DNA from: Bosea sp. BIWAKO-01
GTDB taxonomy: Bacteria > Pseudomonadota > Alphaproteobacteria > Rhizobiales > Beijerinckiaceae
Length of the DNA stretch: 64,000 nucleotides
NCBI RefSeq assembly: GCF_001748145.1
Contig: NZ_BCQA01000001.1
Coordinates: 5,730,501 to 5,794,500 of the forward strand
Reading direction: 5' to 3'
The translations under genes were made by a program, and so were the position numbers. Under the pieces are notes generated by a model. It saw nothing but the letters and a program-made list of their open reading frames with translations, searched no databases and was not told the origin of the DNA. This document shows, in pieces, positions 16,991-26,526 of the stretch. The first letter of the stretch is position 1; each line of letters starts with the position of its first letter.

Positions 16991-17974
16991 TCATTCGATG
17001 ATCTCGTCTGCCAGCAACAGGAATTCGCGAGGGATGGCGAGCCCGAGCTCTCTCGCGGTCTTGAGGTTCAGGACGAATTCCAGCTTTGCCGGCTGCTCCA
17101 CCGGCAGCTCGGCCGGGTTGGCCCCTTTCAGTATCTTGTCGACATGTGTGGCGGCACGCCGGAAGAGATCGGGCTGGCTTGCCCCGTAGGACATCAACCC
17201 ACCATCCAGAACAAATTCCCGTGCAGCGTACATGGCAGGAAGCCGGCTCTTCGCGGCCAGCTCCACAAGCCGCTTGTGCTCGCCGAACAACATCGGGCTG
17301 GGCAGGAGGATGACGGCATCGGCACGTTCCTTGGCGATTGCGAGGAACGCTCCATCAAGGTCGTCCGGGCCATGGGCCGGCACAAGGCGAAGTTGCAAGT
17401 TCAACATCTGGGCCGCAGCCTGGGCCTCCCGCAACATGCCTTCCATCGTCGTCTTGCCGTAGGCGCCGGGATGCCAGAGCGCGGCGACGCGGGAGAGCCC
17501 GGACATCGCGTCCTTGAGCAACTCAAACCGCTTGGCGATCAAATCCGGGCCCAGAAACGTAGTTCCAGTCAGGTTCCCGCCTGGCCGGGACAGGCTGATG
17601 ATCAGGTCGTCGCCAACGGGATCGGCCATGCCGCCCACGACGATAGGAACGGTGCTGGTCGCTTGCTTGGCAGCGCGAGCCGGCGACGTACTCACCACAA
17701 CGATGACATCAACCTTGAGCCGAACCAGATCGGCCGCGAGTTCCTTGAACCGGTCTGCCCGCCAATCGCCGTAGCGGCGCTCGATGGCGATGTTCACCCC
17801 CTCGGTGTAGCCGAGCTCGTGCAGCCCCTTGTAGAAGCCGAGAACGCCCGGGTTATCGCTCGCGCCCGGATTCAATATGCCGATAAGCGGGAGCTTACGC
17901 TTCTGCTGGGCGCCCGTGGCGAGCGGCCATGCGGCTGCCGCGCAACTGAGGGAGATGAACTCGCGCCGATTCAT
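16991..17974 (-). CDS. ABC transporter substrate-binding protein (ABC_sub_bind family)
   Basis: The 327-residue protein begins MNRREFISLSCAAAAWPLA, a Sec or Tat-like signal ending near TGAQQ. The mature part has the IGILNPGASDNPGVLGFYKGL opening and GYTEGVNIAIERRYGDWRAD, both hallmarks of the ABC_sub_bind (Pfam PF04392) proteins abundant in Bradyrhizobiaceae. Relatives bind aromatic or amino-acid-like ligands. No permease or ATPase gene is adjacent, so it is an orphan binding protein. Confidence 0.85.
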   Translation of the reverse strand: MNRREFISLSCAAAAWPLATGAQQKRKLPLIGILNPGASDNPGVLGFYKGLHELGYTEGVNIAIERRYGDWRADRFKELAADLVRLKVDVIVVVSTSPARAAKQATSTVPIVVGGMADPVGDDLIISLSRPGGNLTGTTFLGPDLIAKRFELLKDAMSGLSRVAALWHPGAYGKTTMEGMLREAQAAAQMLNLQLRLVPAHGPDDLDGAFLAIAKERADAVILLPSPMLFGEHKRLVELAAKSRLPAMYAAREFVLDGGLMSYGASQPDLFRRAATHVDKILKGANPAELPVEQPAKLEFVLNLKTARELGLAIPREFLLLADEIIE

Positions 17975-18158
17975 AGCCAGCTCCCGAGTTCGGGATTTGG
18001 CATCTTAGTGGTTCAGGCCGGTCCATAGATAGAGGCCAAGGTCGGCAGCAAGTGCAGCGCCGGCGGGCCGCACAGGACAATCCGGTTATGCCCGGACGGT
18101 GCGCGGCGCCGAGGGGCCAGCTCTTCTCATGAACAGGAAGCCCTCCTATCCTGGCGCG

Positions 18159-18764
18159 ATGCGCTTCAAGGCGGTGATGGTCGATGTCGACGGTGTTCTG
18201 ATCGTACACCCCGATCCAAAGGGGTGGTCGGCCCATCTCGAACGCGATCTCGGCCTGTCCAGGGACCGCTTGCAGGCTGAGTTCTTCGCGCCGCATTGGC
18301 CCGACATCATCCATGGACGTGCCGATCTCCACGCGCGACTTGGCCCCGCCCTGGCGACAATGGGGGCGCCCGTGAGCGCCGACACGCTTGTCCGCTACTG
18401 GTTCGAACGGGATGCCCATGTCGACCGGGATCTGCTGGGGCAATTGGCCGAGCTACGGGAGCGCGGCCTCGCCTTGCATCTCGCAACGGTGCAGGAGCAT
18501 GAGCGGGCCCGGTATCTCTGGCATACGCTCGGCTTCGAGCACCATTTTGACGCCATTCACTACGCGGCTGCGCTGGGCTGGGCGAAACCGGCCCAGGGCT
18601 TCTTCGCCGCGATCGAGGCGCGAACAGGCTTTGCGCCTCGCGAGCTGTTCTTCATCGACGATGCGCCCGCGAATATCGAGGCCGCCATCGCGCGGGGCTG
18701 GAGCGCGGCTCTGTGGACCGGGAAACGCCGGCTTGCCGACCTGCTGATGGAGTCCGGTTCGTAG
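18159..18764 (+). CDS. HAD-superfamily hydrolase
   Basis: This 201-residue HAD protein shows motif I DVDGVL with the nucleophile Asp, a Thr in HLATVQEHE as motif II, Lys in GWAKPAQGF as motif III and FIDDAPANIEAA as motif IV. The helical cap after motif I fits haloacid dehalogenase/epoxide-hydrolase-like members. The substrate is unknown. The start is uncertain: ATGs at 18129 and 18159 are both in frame without a clear ribosome site; I chose the one at the first strand. Confidence 0.8.
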   Translation: MRFKAVMVDVDGVLIVHPDPKGWSAHLERDLGLSRDRLQAEFFAPHWPDIIHGRADLHARLGPALATMGAPVSADTLVRYWFERDAHVDRDLLGQLAELRERGLALHLATVQEHERARYLWHTLGFEHHFDAIHYAAALGWAKPAQGFFAAIEARTGFAPRELFFIDDAPANIEAAIARGWSAALWTGKRRLADLLMESGS

Positions 18765-18791
18765 GTCGGCATGGGGGTCGAACCGGCAAGG

Positions 18792-18817
18792 CCGGGATGC
18801 TGGCCCTTTCATCCCGG
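18792..18817. terminator. hairpin between HAD and CBS genes
   Basis: CCGGGATG (18792-18799) pairs with CATCCCGG (18810-18817) across a ten-base loop between two convergent genes. There is no strong T-run. Confidence 0.4.
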
Positions 18818-18898
18818 GCGCCTTCGGGCCAGGAGGTGGAGCGTCGCCCACCGCCTCTCGGTCCAGGCCCGGAGGAACACCTTTCATCGCCTCGACAG

Positions 18899-19345
18899 TT
18901 AGTGCGCCATGGGTGCCGCAGCGTGACGCGATGCGTCACGTGCAACCAGCCGCGTAACCTCGCCGAACAGGTCCTTCGGCGCTCTCAGCGCCAAATCCGA
19001 CAGCGAGAGGATGCCGGTCATCCGCTTCTGCTTGTTCATCACCGGCATGTGATGGATCTGCTTCTCGCTCATGCGGCGCGTCGCATCCCTGATGTCGTCG
19101 TCCTCGAAGCACCAGGTGATGCCCGCCGTCATGACCTTTCTCGCCCTTGTCGTGTTGGGATCGGCCCCTTCGGCGCAGCCACGGCAGGCAAGATCTCTAT
19201 CGGTGATCATTCCGATGAGACGATCATTTTCTCCGACTGGCAGGCATCCGATATCCGCGTCGCGCATCTTGCGCGCGACCTCGGCCAGGGTGATGTCCGG
19301 AGAGATCCATTCCGCATGCGCGGTCATAGCGTCACGAACGAGCAT
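18899..19345 (-). CDS. CBS-domain pair protein
   Basis: A 148-residue protein made of two CBS motifs: the first MLVRDAMTAHAEWISPD... to GMITDRDLACRG, the second KVMTAGITWCFEDDD to GILSLSDLALRA. Such stand-alone Bateman modules bind adenine nucleotides and act as energy or redox sensors; in some rhizobia they are induced at low oxygen. GGAGGTAGCC precedes the ATG, a good ribosome site. It has no fused effector domain. Confidence 0.9.
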   Translation of the reverse strand: MLVRDAMTAHAEWISPDITLAEVARKMRDADIGCLPVGENDRLIGMITDRDLACRGCAEGADPNTTRARKVMTAGITWCFEDDDIRDATRRMSEKQIHHMPVMNKQKRMTGILSLSDLALRAPKDLFGEVTRLVARDASRHAAAPMAH

Positions 19346-19760
19346 GGCTACCTCCTGCTCTGCGTGGCTTCAGATCCGAAGCATGTCACTCGCCGCGGGA
19401 TTGCCTGGTGGTCTCCATGTAGCACCGGAATGCGCTGCGACCAGCCGAGTACGCTTGCGGGATAATGGCCCCGCGCGCCGAAAGCGTGGTCTGGGAGAGG
19501 ACTTTGGCGAGGGCCCGCCCCAAGAGCGGCATGCGCTGGGATGATAGCGGATCATCGCGGGGCCGGCCAGTATCCTGTGCTGGCCAGCCGGAAATCAGAC
19601 CCTGCCGCGGCTGGATATGTGATTTTCAAACGGGGGAAAACCGCGGCTGGCGGGCATTCCTGCAGATTGCGAGGAAGGCGGATTTGCATCCCCATCCTGC
19701 GCATCACGCCTTCTCCTGGGCTATGATGCAGATGATGGGTCCGACCAGCAGGAGCGGAGC
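19346..19760. other. 415-base gap without a recognisable gene
   Basis: Short frames exist on both strands but none has a good ribosome site, coding-like composition or family similarity. The region should hold the promoters of the CBS gene and of the small gene at 19761. Confidence 0.4.
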
Positions 19761-20093
19761 ATGATCCACGCGACATGCCACACAGCCGATGAGGCGATGC
19801 GGGCCGAGTTCGACGCAACCCCTTGGTTCGAGGAGGCCGACCTGGCCACCATTGCGCTTCTCGCCAAACGGGGCTGGTCGGCGCCGTGGGTCGCCGACGC
19901 CCTCGAGCGCCGGGCCGGATATGAAGCGCTCCGCGACCTGATCCGCTATGCGCGGGACCGGCTGGAACTCGAGTCGCGGGAGGATCCGTCCTGGCCGACC
20001 TTCGAGTGCCGCGTCGATGGCGCCGAGGCGACGGCATGGCTCGATCGGCACCGCCCGGATATCGCTGCGGACGTCCGCCGCGCCGCTTCCTAG
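19761..20093 (+). CDS. hypothetical protein
   Basis: A 110-residue soluble acidic protein, MIHATCHTADEAMRAEFDAT at its start, with amphipathic helices and several Trp residues. The ATG at 19761 has AGGAGCGGAGC directly upstream, a strong ribosome site, and the stop is at 20093. I recognise no family. The position-specific GC pattern looks coding. Confidence 0.6.
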   Translation: MIHATCHTADEAMRAEFDATPWFEEADLATIALLAKRGWSAPWVADALERRAGYEALRDLIRYARDRLELESREDPSWPTFECRVDGAEATAWLDRHRPDIAADVRRAAS

Positions 20094-20153
20094 ATTGGCA
20101 TGGGCGTCCACCGCCGCGGTCTGGCGCGACGGTCGATCATCGCAAACCGAGAT

Positions 20154-20798
20154 TCATTCCGGGTTTGGGGCGGCCCCGTCGCGCCAACTCAGCCGCGCCA
20201 ACTCGAGACTCACGAAGGCGAGCATAGCGGCGAACATAAGCTTGATGGAGACCGAATTCAGAAGAAATGCAAAATTGAATGGCGCTATATAATCCCCATT
20301 AAAAACAACGGTCCATCGCACGGGCTTCTCACCGAAATTGATAAACTGATCGTTGCTTAACGAGTACGCGATCCACCCGGCCACGAAAGCCGCGCAGAAC
20401 GCATATGTGATTGCCCACTCCGGACGGCTGCTGGTGTGCGGGCGCAGCACCTTTCCGGACAAGATCCCGGATTGCGCGAACAGAAGGACTGCGATCAGGG
20501 CCGTGGCGACGAACGCTACGAGGCCAGTCGCCGCGAGGTCGGTGTGCAAGGCCGCGAAACACTCCGAAGACAACCGCCGCAAGGTCTGCACATCGCGCCA
20601 CGCTGCCGGGAAATAGGCCTGCAACCAGGTTTCGCTCGTCGCACGATCCCAGGGCAAAGCGAGGCCGCAGCGCTGCTGCTTGAGCGCTCGCGCCGCCTTG
20701 ATTCCAAAAACGCTTGTGAACGCAAACGAGACGAGGATCGGAACAACCATAGCCCATCCAAAACGGGCCCTTGCCTTACTCTCGGTTATCTCGCGCAT
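20154..20798 (-). CDS. hypothetical inner-membrane protein
   Basis: A 214-residue protein with about four hydrophobic helices: one near the N-terminus (AMVVPILVSFAFTSVFGI), a second around residue 90, a third WAITYAFCAAFVAGWIAYSL, and a C-terminal one. A loop with two cysteines (QQRCGLALP and SSECFAAL) follows the first helix and would be periplasmic. No family is recognised and there is no operon partner. Confidence 0.5.
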   Translation of the reverse strand: MREITESKARARFGWAMVVPILVSFAFTSVFGIKAARALKQQRCGLALPWDRATSETWLQAYFPAAWRDVQTLRRLSSECFAALHTDLAATGLVAFVATALIAVLLFAQSGILSGKVLRPHTSSRPEWAITYAFCAAFVAGWIAYSLSNDQFINFGEKPVRWTVVFNGDYIAPFNFAFLLNSVSIKLMFAAMLAFVSLELARLSWRDGAAPNPE

Positions 20799-21059
20799 GA
20801 ATCAGTGCTGCCATAAGCGGAATTCGGTGCCAAGGGCTCCGAGCATCCCACTTTCCGCTAGGTCTCCTCTCGCACGGCGCGTGGCACTTTCTCATTGGCG
20901 TAGCCGATTTAGCGCTGCGGCGAACCAGTCGCGTTGCCTGTGGGCCCGGACCGATGGAACCGCTCGATTGTCCTCTCGGACCATCGCTCAAATTCGACCC
21001 TTCCCATTTACGAAACGCTCGTCCTTTGGCGCGACCCTCTCCGCTCCACGGAGGCGGCC

Positions 21060-21278
21060 ATGAACAGCAATTACCCACTGGCCCGGGCCTATCTCATCAA
21101 CGCCTTCCTGACCCTGGACGGGAACAACCCCGAGGATGACCGCCTCAGGCGCGCCGTCGAATTACTCCTCGAGGCGGTGGGCCGCGCCCAGCGCAGCAGC
21201 GCGTACTCCAACGTCGTGCGCTTTCCAGGCGCCGGGCCCATCCTGCCAGGAGACCCGCCGCCACGATCGGGACCGTAA
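21060..21278 (+). CDS. small protein of an unknown family, copy 1
   Basis: A 72-residue protein whose core reads AYLINAFLTLDGNNPEDDRL followed by RRAVELLLEAV and SNVVRFPG. A second copy lies at 56393-56608 with the same core, including identical PEDDRLRRA, AFLTL, LLEAV and SNVVR. The ATG at 21060 has GGAGG seven bases upstream. Predicted structure is two helices followed by a flexible Pro-rich tail. The family is unknown to me; the preserved pair argues that it is a real gene. Confidence 0.72.
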   Translation: MNSNYPLARAYLINAFLTLDGNNPEDDRLRRAVELLLEAVGRAQRSSAYSNVVRFPGAGPILPGDPPPRSGP

Positions 21279-21321
21279 AGCAACAGGCTCAACGCGGGCT
21301 TGATCCTGTGGCGTTCAGATT

Positions 21322-21534
21322 TCAGCCACTGCTGCCCGCCTTGGCCTCGGGTGCGGTCGCGGACTGGCTCCCGGTGGCGCGATCGAGGCACTCGGCCATC
21401 TCCGAAGTGCCCCATTTGTGCTTGGAACACTGCGCCGTACCCTGCGTCAGGTCGCGGGCGACGCCGCGCGGTTGCTGGGAGCCGCTGCAGCCGAGCAGGG
21501 AAAGAGCGACAAGGGCGAGCATCAATGATCGCAT
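21322..21534 (-). CDS. small putative lipoprotein
   Basis: A 70-residue protein starting MRSLMLALVALSLLGCSGSQ: a short signal peptide ending in the lipobox LLGC, so Cys16 would be lipidated. The mature part has two further cysteines (AQCSKHKWG and ECLDRA) and no known domain. The ATG at 21534 follows GGAGG with a six-base spacer. The frame is open upstream but the signal peptide fixes this start. Confidence 0.65.
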   Translation of the reverse strand: MRSLMLALVALSLLGCSGSQQPRGVARDLTQGTAQCSKHKWGTSEMAECLDRATGSQSATAPEAKAGSSG

Positions 21535-22048
21535 CTGGTTCCTCCATTGAACGCGCCAGACGGGAGCATGCCGGTTGGGCAAGAATGTGAGGCGGAAGCG
21601 AAACTGCCAATATCGACTACGATCGATAGCGGTTTGCGCTCCGTCGCTGCTGCACAGCACATGCCCGCGATAGCCATCGACCGACGCCTCCAGCCATTTG
21701 CCGGCTGAGCTTCGACGTTGGAACCAAGCCGATTCGGCTGATGGCAATCAACCAGCGAATAACCGCTGCTGCCCCGGGGCGCATGCGCTTCGAACCGCCG
21801 ACGCCATGCAGGCGCTCGATCATCATTCGAACGACCAACTTGCGCGGCTCGCATGCGCCCGGCCGTGGTGCGGCGATTGCGTATCTCGCCGTCCTGCATA
21901 TTAATGGGTGCAAGTTCTTCACAATGCCGACGGCCCATCTGGCGGCTCTCGACAAGTATTCACTGGCTGACGCGGTCCGGGTTGCGACCTTCCGGTCCCT
22001 CTCTCGAGCACCGCGAGCCGCGCTGTGTGATGACCGGGGGGAGAGCGA
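21535..22048. other. 514-base regulatory region upstream of ccoN
   Basis: No gene with support was found here. It carries the FixK/FNR-like box at 21738-21751 and presumably the cco promoter and leader; a GGGGAGAG ribosome site lies just before the ccoN ATG. Confidence 0.5.
21738..21751. promoter_or_regulatory. FixK/FNR-type box candidate (anaerobox)
   Basis: CTGATGGCAATCAA matches the TTGAT-N4-ATCAA consensus at nine of ten defined positions. It lies 297 bases before the ccoN start, further than usual, so a long leader would be required. FixK-type control is known for cbb3 operons of Rhizobiales; its use here is inferred. Confidence 0.4.
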
Positions 22049-23710
<1,662 letters not shown>

Positions 23711-23714
23711 GACC

Positions 23715-24449
23715 ATGGCAGAGTTCTTCCATCGCAAGTTGGAACGCAGCGCCATCGGCTTCGTGCTGGCCATCATCGGCGTCTCGGCGATCGGCGGGTT
23801 CGTCGAGATCGCGCCGCTCTTCACCATCCACGAGACGGTCGAGACCGCGCCCGAGATGCGCGTCTACACGCCGCTCGAAACGGCCGGGCGCAACATCTAT
23901 ATCCGCGAGGGCTGCTATGCCTGCCACAGCCAGATGATCCGGACACTGCGCGACGAGGTCGAACGCTATGGCCCCTATTCGCTCGCGGTCGAGTCGAAAT
24001 ACGATCATCCGATGCTGTGGGGCTCGAAGCGCACCGGCCCGGACCTGGCGCGGCTCGGTGGCAAGTACTCCGACGCCTGGCATGTCGCGCATCTGATCAA
24101 TCCGCGCGAGGTGGTGCCGCAATCGGTCATGCCGAAATATGGCTGGCTGATGCGCAACGAATTGCGGACCGAGGATCTCGGCCAGCACCTCGCCGCACTG
24201 CGCGTTGTCGGCGTGCCCTATACCGATGCGATGATCGCGAATGCGAGCGCCGATGCCTATGGCCAGGCCAACCCCGACAGCCCCTATGCCAGCGGCGTCA
24301 GCGAGCGCTACGGCGAGGCCACCACCATGCGGGCGTTCGACGGGCAGCCAGGCCGCCTGACGGAGATGGACGCGGTGGTTGCCTATCTCCAGGTCCTGGG
24401 CCGCCTGACCGATGCGGCGCATCGGCTGCCGGCGTCCACGGCAAGGTGA
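23715..24449 (+). CDS. ccoO: cbb3-type cytochrome c oxidase subunit II
   Basis: A 244-residue monoheme cytochrome c with an N-terminal membrane anchor ([19 protein letters not shown]) and one heme site CYACH in [15 protein letters not shown], the exact ccoO motif. The axial Met is expected in [13 protein letters not shown]. It passes electrons from CcoP to CcoN in the periplasm. Confidence 0.96.
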   Translation: MAEFFHRKLERSAIGFVLAIIGVSAIGGFVEIAPLFTIHETVETAPEMRVYTPLETAGRNIYIREGCYACHSQMIRTLRDEVERYGPYSLAVESKYDHPMLWGSKRTGPDLARLGGKYSDAWHVAHLINPREVVPQSVMPKYGWLMRNELRTEDLGQHLAALRVVGVPYTDAMIANASADAYGQANPDSPYASGVSERYGEATTMRAFDGQPGRLTEMDAVVAYLQVLGRLTDAAHRLPASTAR

Positions 24450-24453
24450 GGCG

Positions 24454-24624
24454 ATGGACATCGATCATCAATCGCTCGTCGGATTCGCCAAGAGTTGGGG
24501 CCTTTTCTACCTGATCGCGCTGGCGGCTGGCGTGCTGATCTATGCTCTGTGGCCCTCGAACCGGGCCCGCTTCGACAGAGCCAGGAAGAGCATTCTCGAC
24601 AAGGACGACAGGCCGGGGGACTGA
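24454..24624 (+). CDS. ccoQ: cbb3 oxidase small subunit CcoQ
   Basis: A 56-residue single-helix protein, MDIDHQSLVGFAKSWGLFYL at its start and ending with a charged tail DKDDRPGD. CcoQ stabilises the cbb3 complex. The ATG at 24454 lies five bases after the ccoO stop; the frame is open further upstream into ccoO but the family begins at MDIDH. Confidence 0.9.
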   Translation: MDIDHQSLVGFAKSWGLFYLIALAAGVLIYALWPSNRARFDRARKSILDKDDRPGD

Positions 24625-24627
24625 AAC

Positions 24628-25506
24628 ATGGACCAGGCGAAGCGGGACCCCGTCACGGGACAGTTGACGACCGGTCACGAGTGGAACGGCATTGAGGAAC
24701 TCGACACGCCGATTCCGCGCGTGGTGCTGTTCTTCCTGGCGGCCTCGACGCTGTTTGCGGTGATCTATTGGCTGCTGATGCCGGCCTGGCCGCTCGGCTG
24801 GACCTATACGAAGGGTCTGCTCGGCAACGACCAGCGCCAGATCGTGGCCCGCCAGGTCCAGGATGCGGTGGCCGAGCGCGCCGCCTGGACCGACCGCATC
24901 GCCAAGGCCTCCTTCGCGGAGATCGCCGCCGATCCCGCGCTGATGCGCCATGTGCGCGACACCGGGCGGACCCTGTTCGGCGACAACTGCGCCGTCTGCC
25001 ATGGCAGCGATGGCAAGGGCGGACCGGGCTTCCCCAATCTCGCCGCCGGCTCCTGGCTCTGGGGCGGCGAGCCCGAGGCGATCGCCGAGACCATCCGCGT
25101 CGGCATCAACGGAACGAGCGCGCAGACGCGCGCCGCGCAGATGCTGGCCTTCGGCCGCGATGGCATGCTCACCCGCGAGCAGGTGTCAAACGTCGTTGCC
25201 TATGTCCTCTCGCTTTCCGGGCAGCCGCTCTCGGAGGCGGACCAGGCGCGCGTGCCCGCCGGCAAGCAGGTGTTTGCAACAACCTGCGTCGCCTGCCACG
25301 GCGAGGACGGCAAGGGGCGGCACGATCTCGGCGCGCCGGACCTCACCGATGCCGCCTGGATCTATGGCAGCGATCCGCAATCGGTCTTCGACAGCGTCCA
25401 TTACGGGCGCCAGGGCCATATGCCGAGCTGGGAGGGCCGCCTTTCACCGACCGACATCAAGCTGCTTGCGCTCTATGTCGGGACGCTGCGGGATGGCGCA
25501 CGATGA
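24628..25506 (+). CDS. ccoP: cbb3-type cytochrome c oxidase subunit III
   Basis: A 292-residue diheme cytochrome c. It has the N-terminal segment GHEWNGIEELDTPIPRVVLF and one membrane helix, then two periplasmic heme domains with CAVCHGSDGKGG and CVACHGEDGKGR. CcoP receives electrons from soluble cytochrome c. The stop overlaps the ATG of the next small gene (ATGA). Confidence 0.96.
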   Translation: MDQAKRDPVTGQLTTGHEWNGIEELDTPIPRVVLFFLAASTLFAVIYWLLMPAWPLGWTYTKGLLGNDQRQIVARQVQDAVAERAAWTDRIAKASFAEIAADPALMRHVRDTGRTLFGDNCAVCHGSDGKGGPGFPNLAAGSWLWGGEPEAIAETIRVGINGTSAQTRAAQMLAFGRDGMLTREQVSNVVAYVLSLSGQPLSEADQARVPAGKQVFATTCVACHGEDGKGRHDLGAPDLTDAAWIYGSDPQSVFDSVHYGRQGHMPSWEGRLSPTDIKLLALYVGTLRDGAR

Positions 25507-25709
25507 GCCCCTCGGGCAACGGGCGAGCGCGGCGACCCGCCAGCCGGCGGGCGCTCTGGCTGGCACTGCTGGTCGCAGGAGTGGCGCTCGTCGCCGTCGC
25601 CAACGCGCATCTGGTCTTTGTGGCGATCGGCTCGCAGCCGGACTGCGTGCCACATGCGAAATCGGCGGGCGAGGCAGGCATGTTTCGTGCCGCCCGCCCG
25701 GCCTGCTGA
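25503..25709 (+). CDS. small membrane protein in the cbb3 cluster, unknown
   Basis: A 68-residue protein with a very basic start (RARRPASRRALW), one helix (LALLVAGVALVAVANAHLVF) and a short periplasmic tail containing two cysteines (PDCVPH and the C-terminal Cys). It overlaps the ccoP stop by ATGA, so it is co-translated with the oxidase. It is far too short for CcoH (about 150-170 residues) and has no CcoG-like iron-sulfur motifs. The Cys-bearing tail could take part in assembly or copper handling; this is inference. Confidence 0.7.
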   Translation: MSPSGNGRARRPASRRALWLALLVAGVALVAVANAHLVFVAIGSQPDCVPHAKSAGEAGMFRAARPAC

Positions 25710-25725
25710 AGCGGGGAGGAGCATC

Positions 25726-26526
25726 ATGGGCACGATCGAAAACGGCCAGATCGAAAGCGGCCAGGACATGCCGCTGCCCCTCGCCGCACAGCGACGGCGC
25801 AACCTGCCGGCGGGCACGGCTTTCGCCTGGCTCGGAGCGGGCTGGCGCGATCTCTGCCACAGCCCCGTGCCGAGCCTGCTCTACGGAACAGCGGTGTTCC
25901 TGGTGTCGCTCGGCATCGTCTGGGGGCTGTTCCGCTACGAACTCGACTACATCCTGCTGCCCGCTCTCGCCGGCTTCATGGTGGTCGGGCCGATCCTGGC
26001 GATCGGCCTTTACCAGAAGAGCCGCGACATCGAGGCCGGCCACCCCGTCAGCCTCGCACGCATGATCTTCGTCAAACCGGCCTCGGGCGGCCAGGTCTGG
26101 TATACCGGCGCCATCCTGTGCCTGTTGATGCTGGTCTGGATGCGGGCCGCCGTGATCATCTATGCGCTGTTCTTCGGCTTGCGACCTTTCCCCGGCCTCA
26201 ACGATGTCCTCGCCATGCTGGTCTCGACGCCGGAAGGCTGGGCGATGCTGCTCGTCGGCACGGTGGCGGGCGGCCTGTTCGCGGCCTTCTCCTTCGCGAT
26301 CAGCACCTTCGCGATCCCGATGCTGCTCGACGAGAGGGTCGACGCCTTCACGGCGATGGGCACCAGCATCTCGCTCGTCTGGAACAACCTGCCGGTGATG
26401 CTCGCCTGGGGCGCGATCGTGCTCGCGCTCTTCCTCCTGAGCGTCGCGACCGGACTGCTCGGTCTGATCGTCGTCTTCCCGCTGCTCGGCCACGCGACCT
26501 GGCATAGCTATCGAGCGGTCAGATGA
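25726..26526 (+). CDS. DUF2189 membrane protein in the cbb3 cluster
   Basis: A 266-residue protein with about six membrane helices and the DUF2189 pattern: WLGAGWRDLCHSPVPSLLYG at the start of the domain, GFMVVGPILAIGLYQKSRDIE in the middle and a FAISTFAIPMLLDERVD segment late. GGGGAGGAG precedes the ATG at 25726. It sits exactly where ccoG and ccoH normally lie, and its stop overlaps ccoI (ATGA). DUF2189 proteins have no assigned function; a role in cbb3 maturation is suggested only by position. Confidence 0.85.
   Translation: MGTIENGQIESGQDMPLPLAAQRRRNLPAGTAFAWLGAGWRDLCHSPVPSLLYGTAVFLVSLGIVWGLFRYELDYILLPALAGFMVVGPILAIGLYQKSRDIEAGHPVSLARMIFVKPASGGQVWYTGAILCLLMLVWMRAAVIIYALFFGLRPFPGLNDVLAMLVSTPEGWAMLLVGTVAGGLFAAFSFAISTFAIPMLLDERVDAFTAMGTSISLVWNNLPVMLAWGAIVLALFLLSVATGLLGLIVVFPLLGHATWHSYRAVR

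Noticed and set aside
25503..25709. The 68-residue gene as CcoH/FixH
   Set aside because: It is less than half the usual FixH length and lacks the FixH periplasmic domain.
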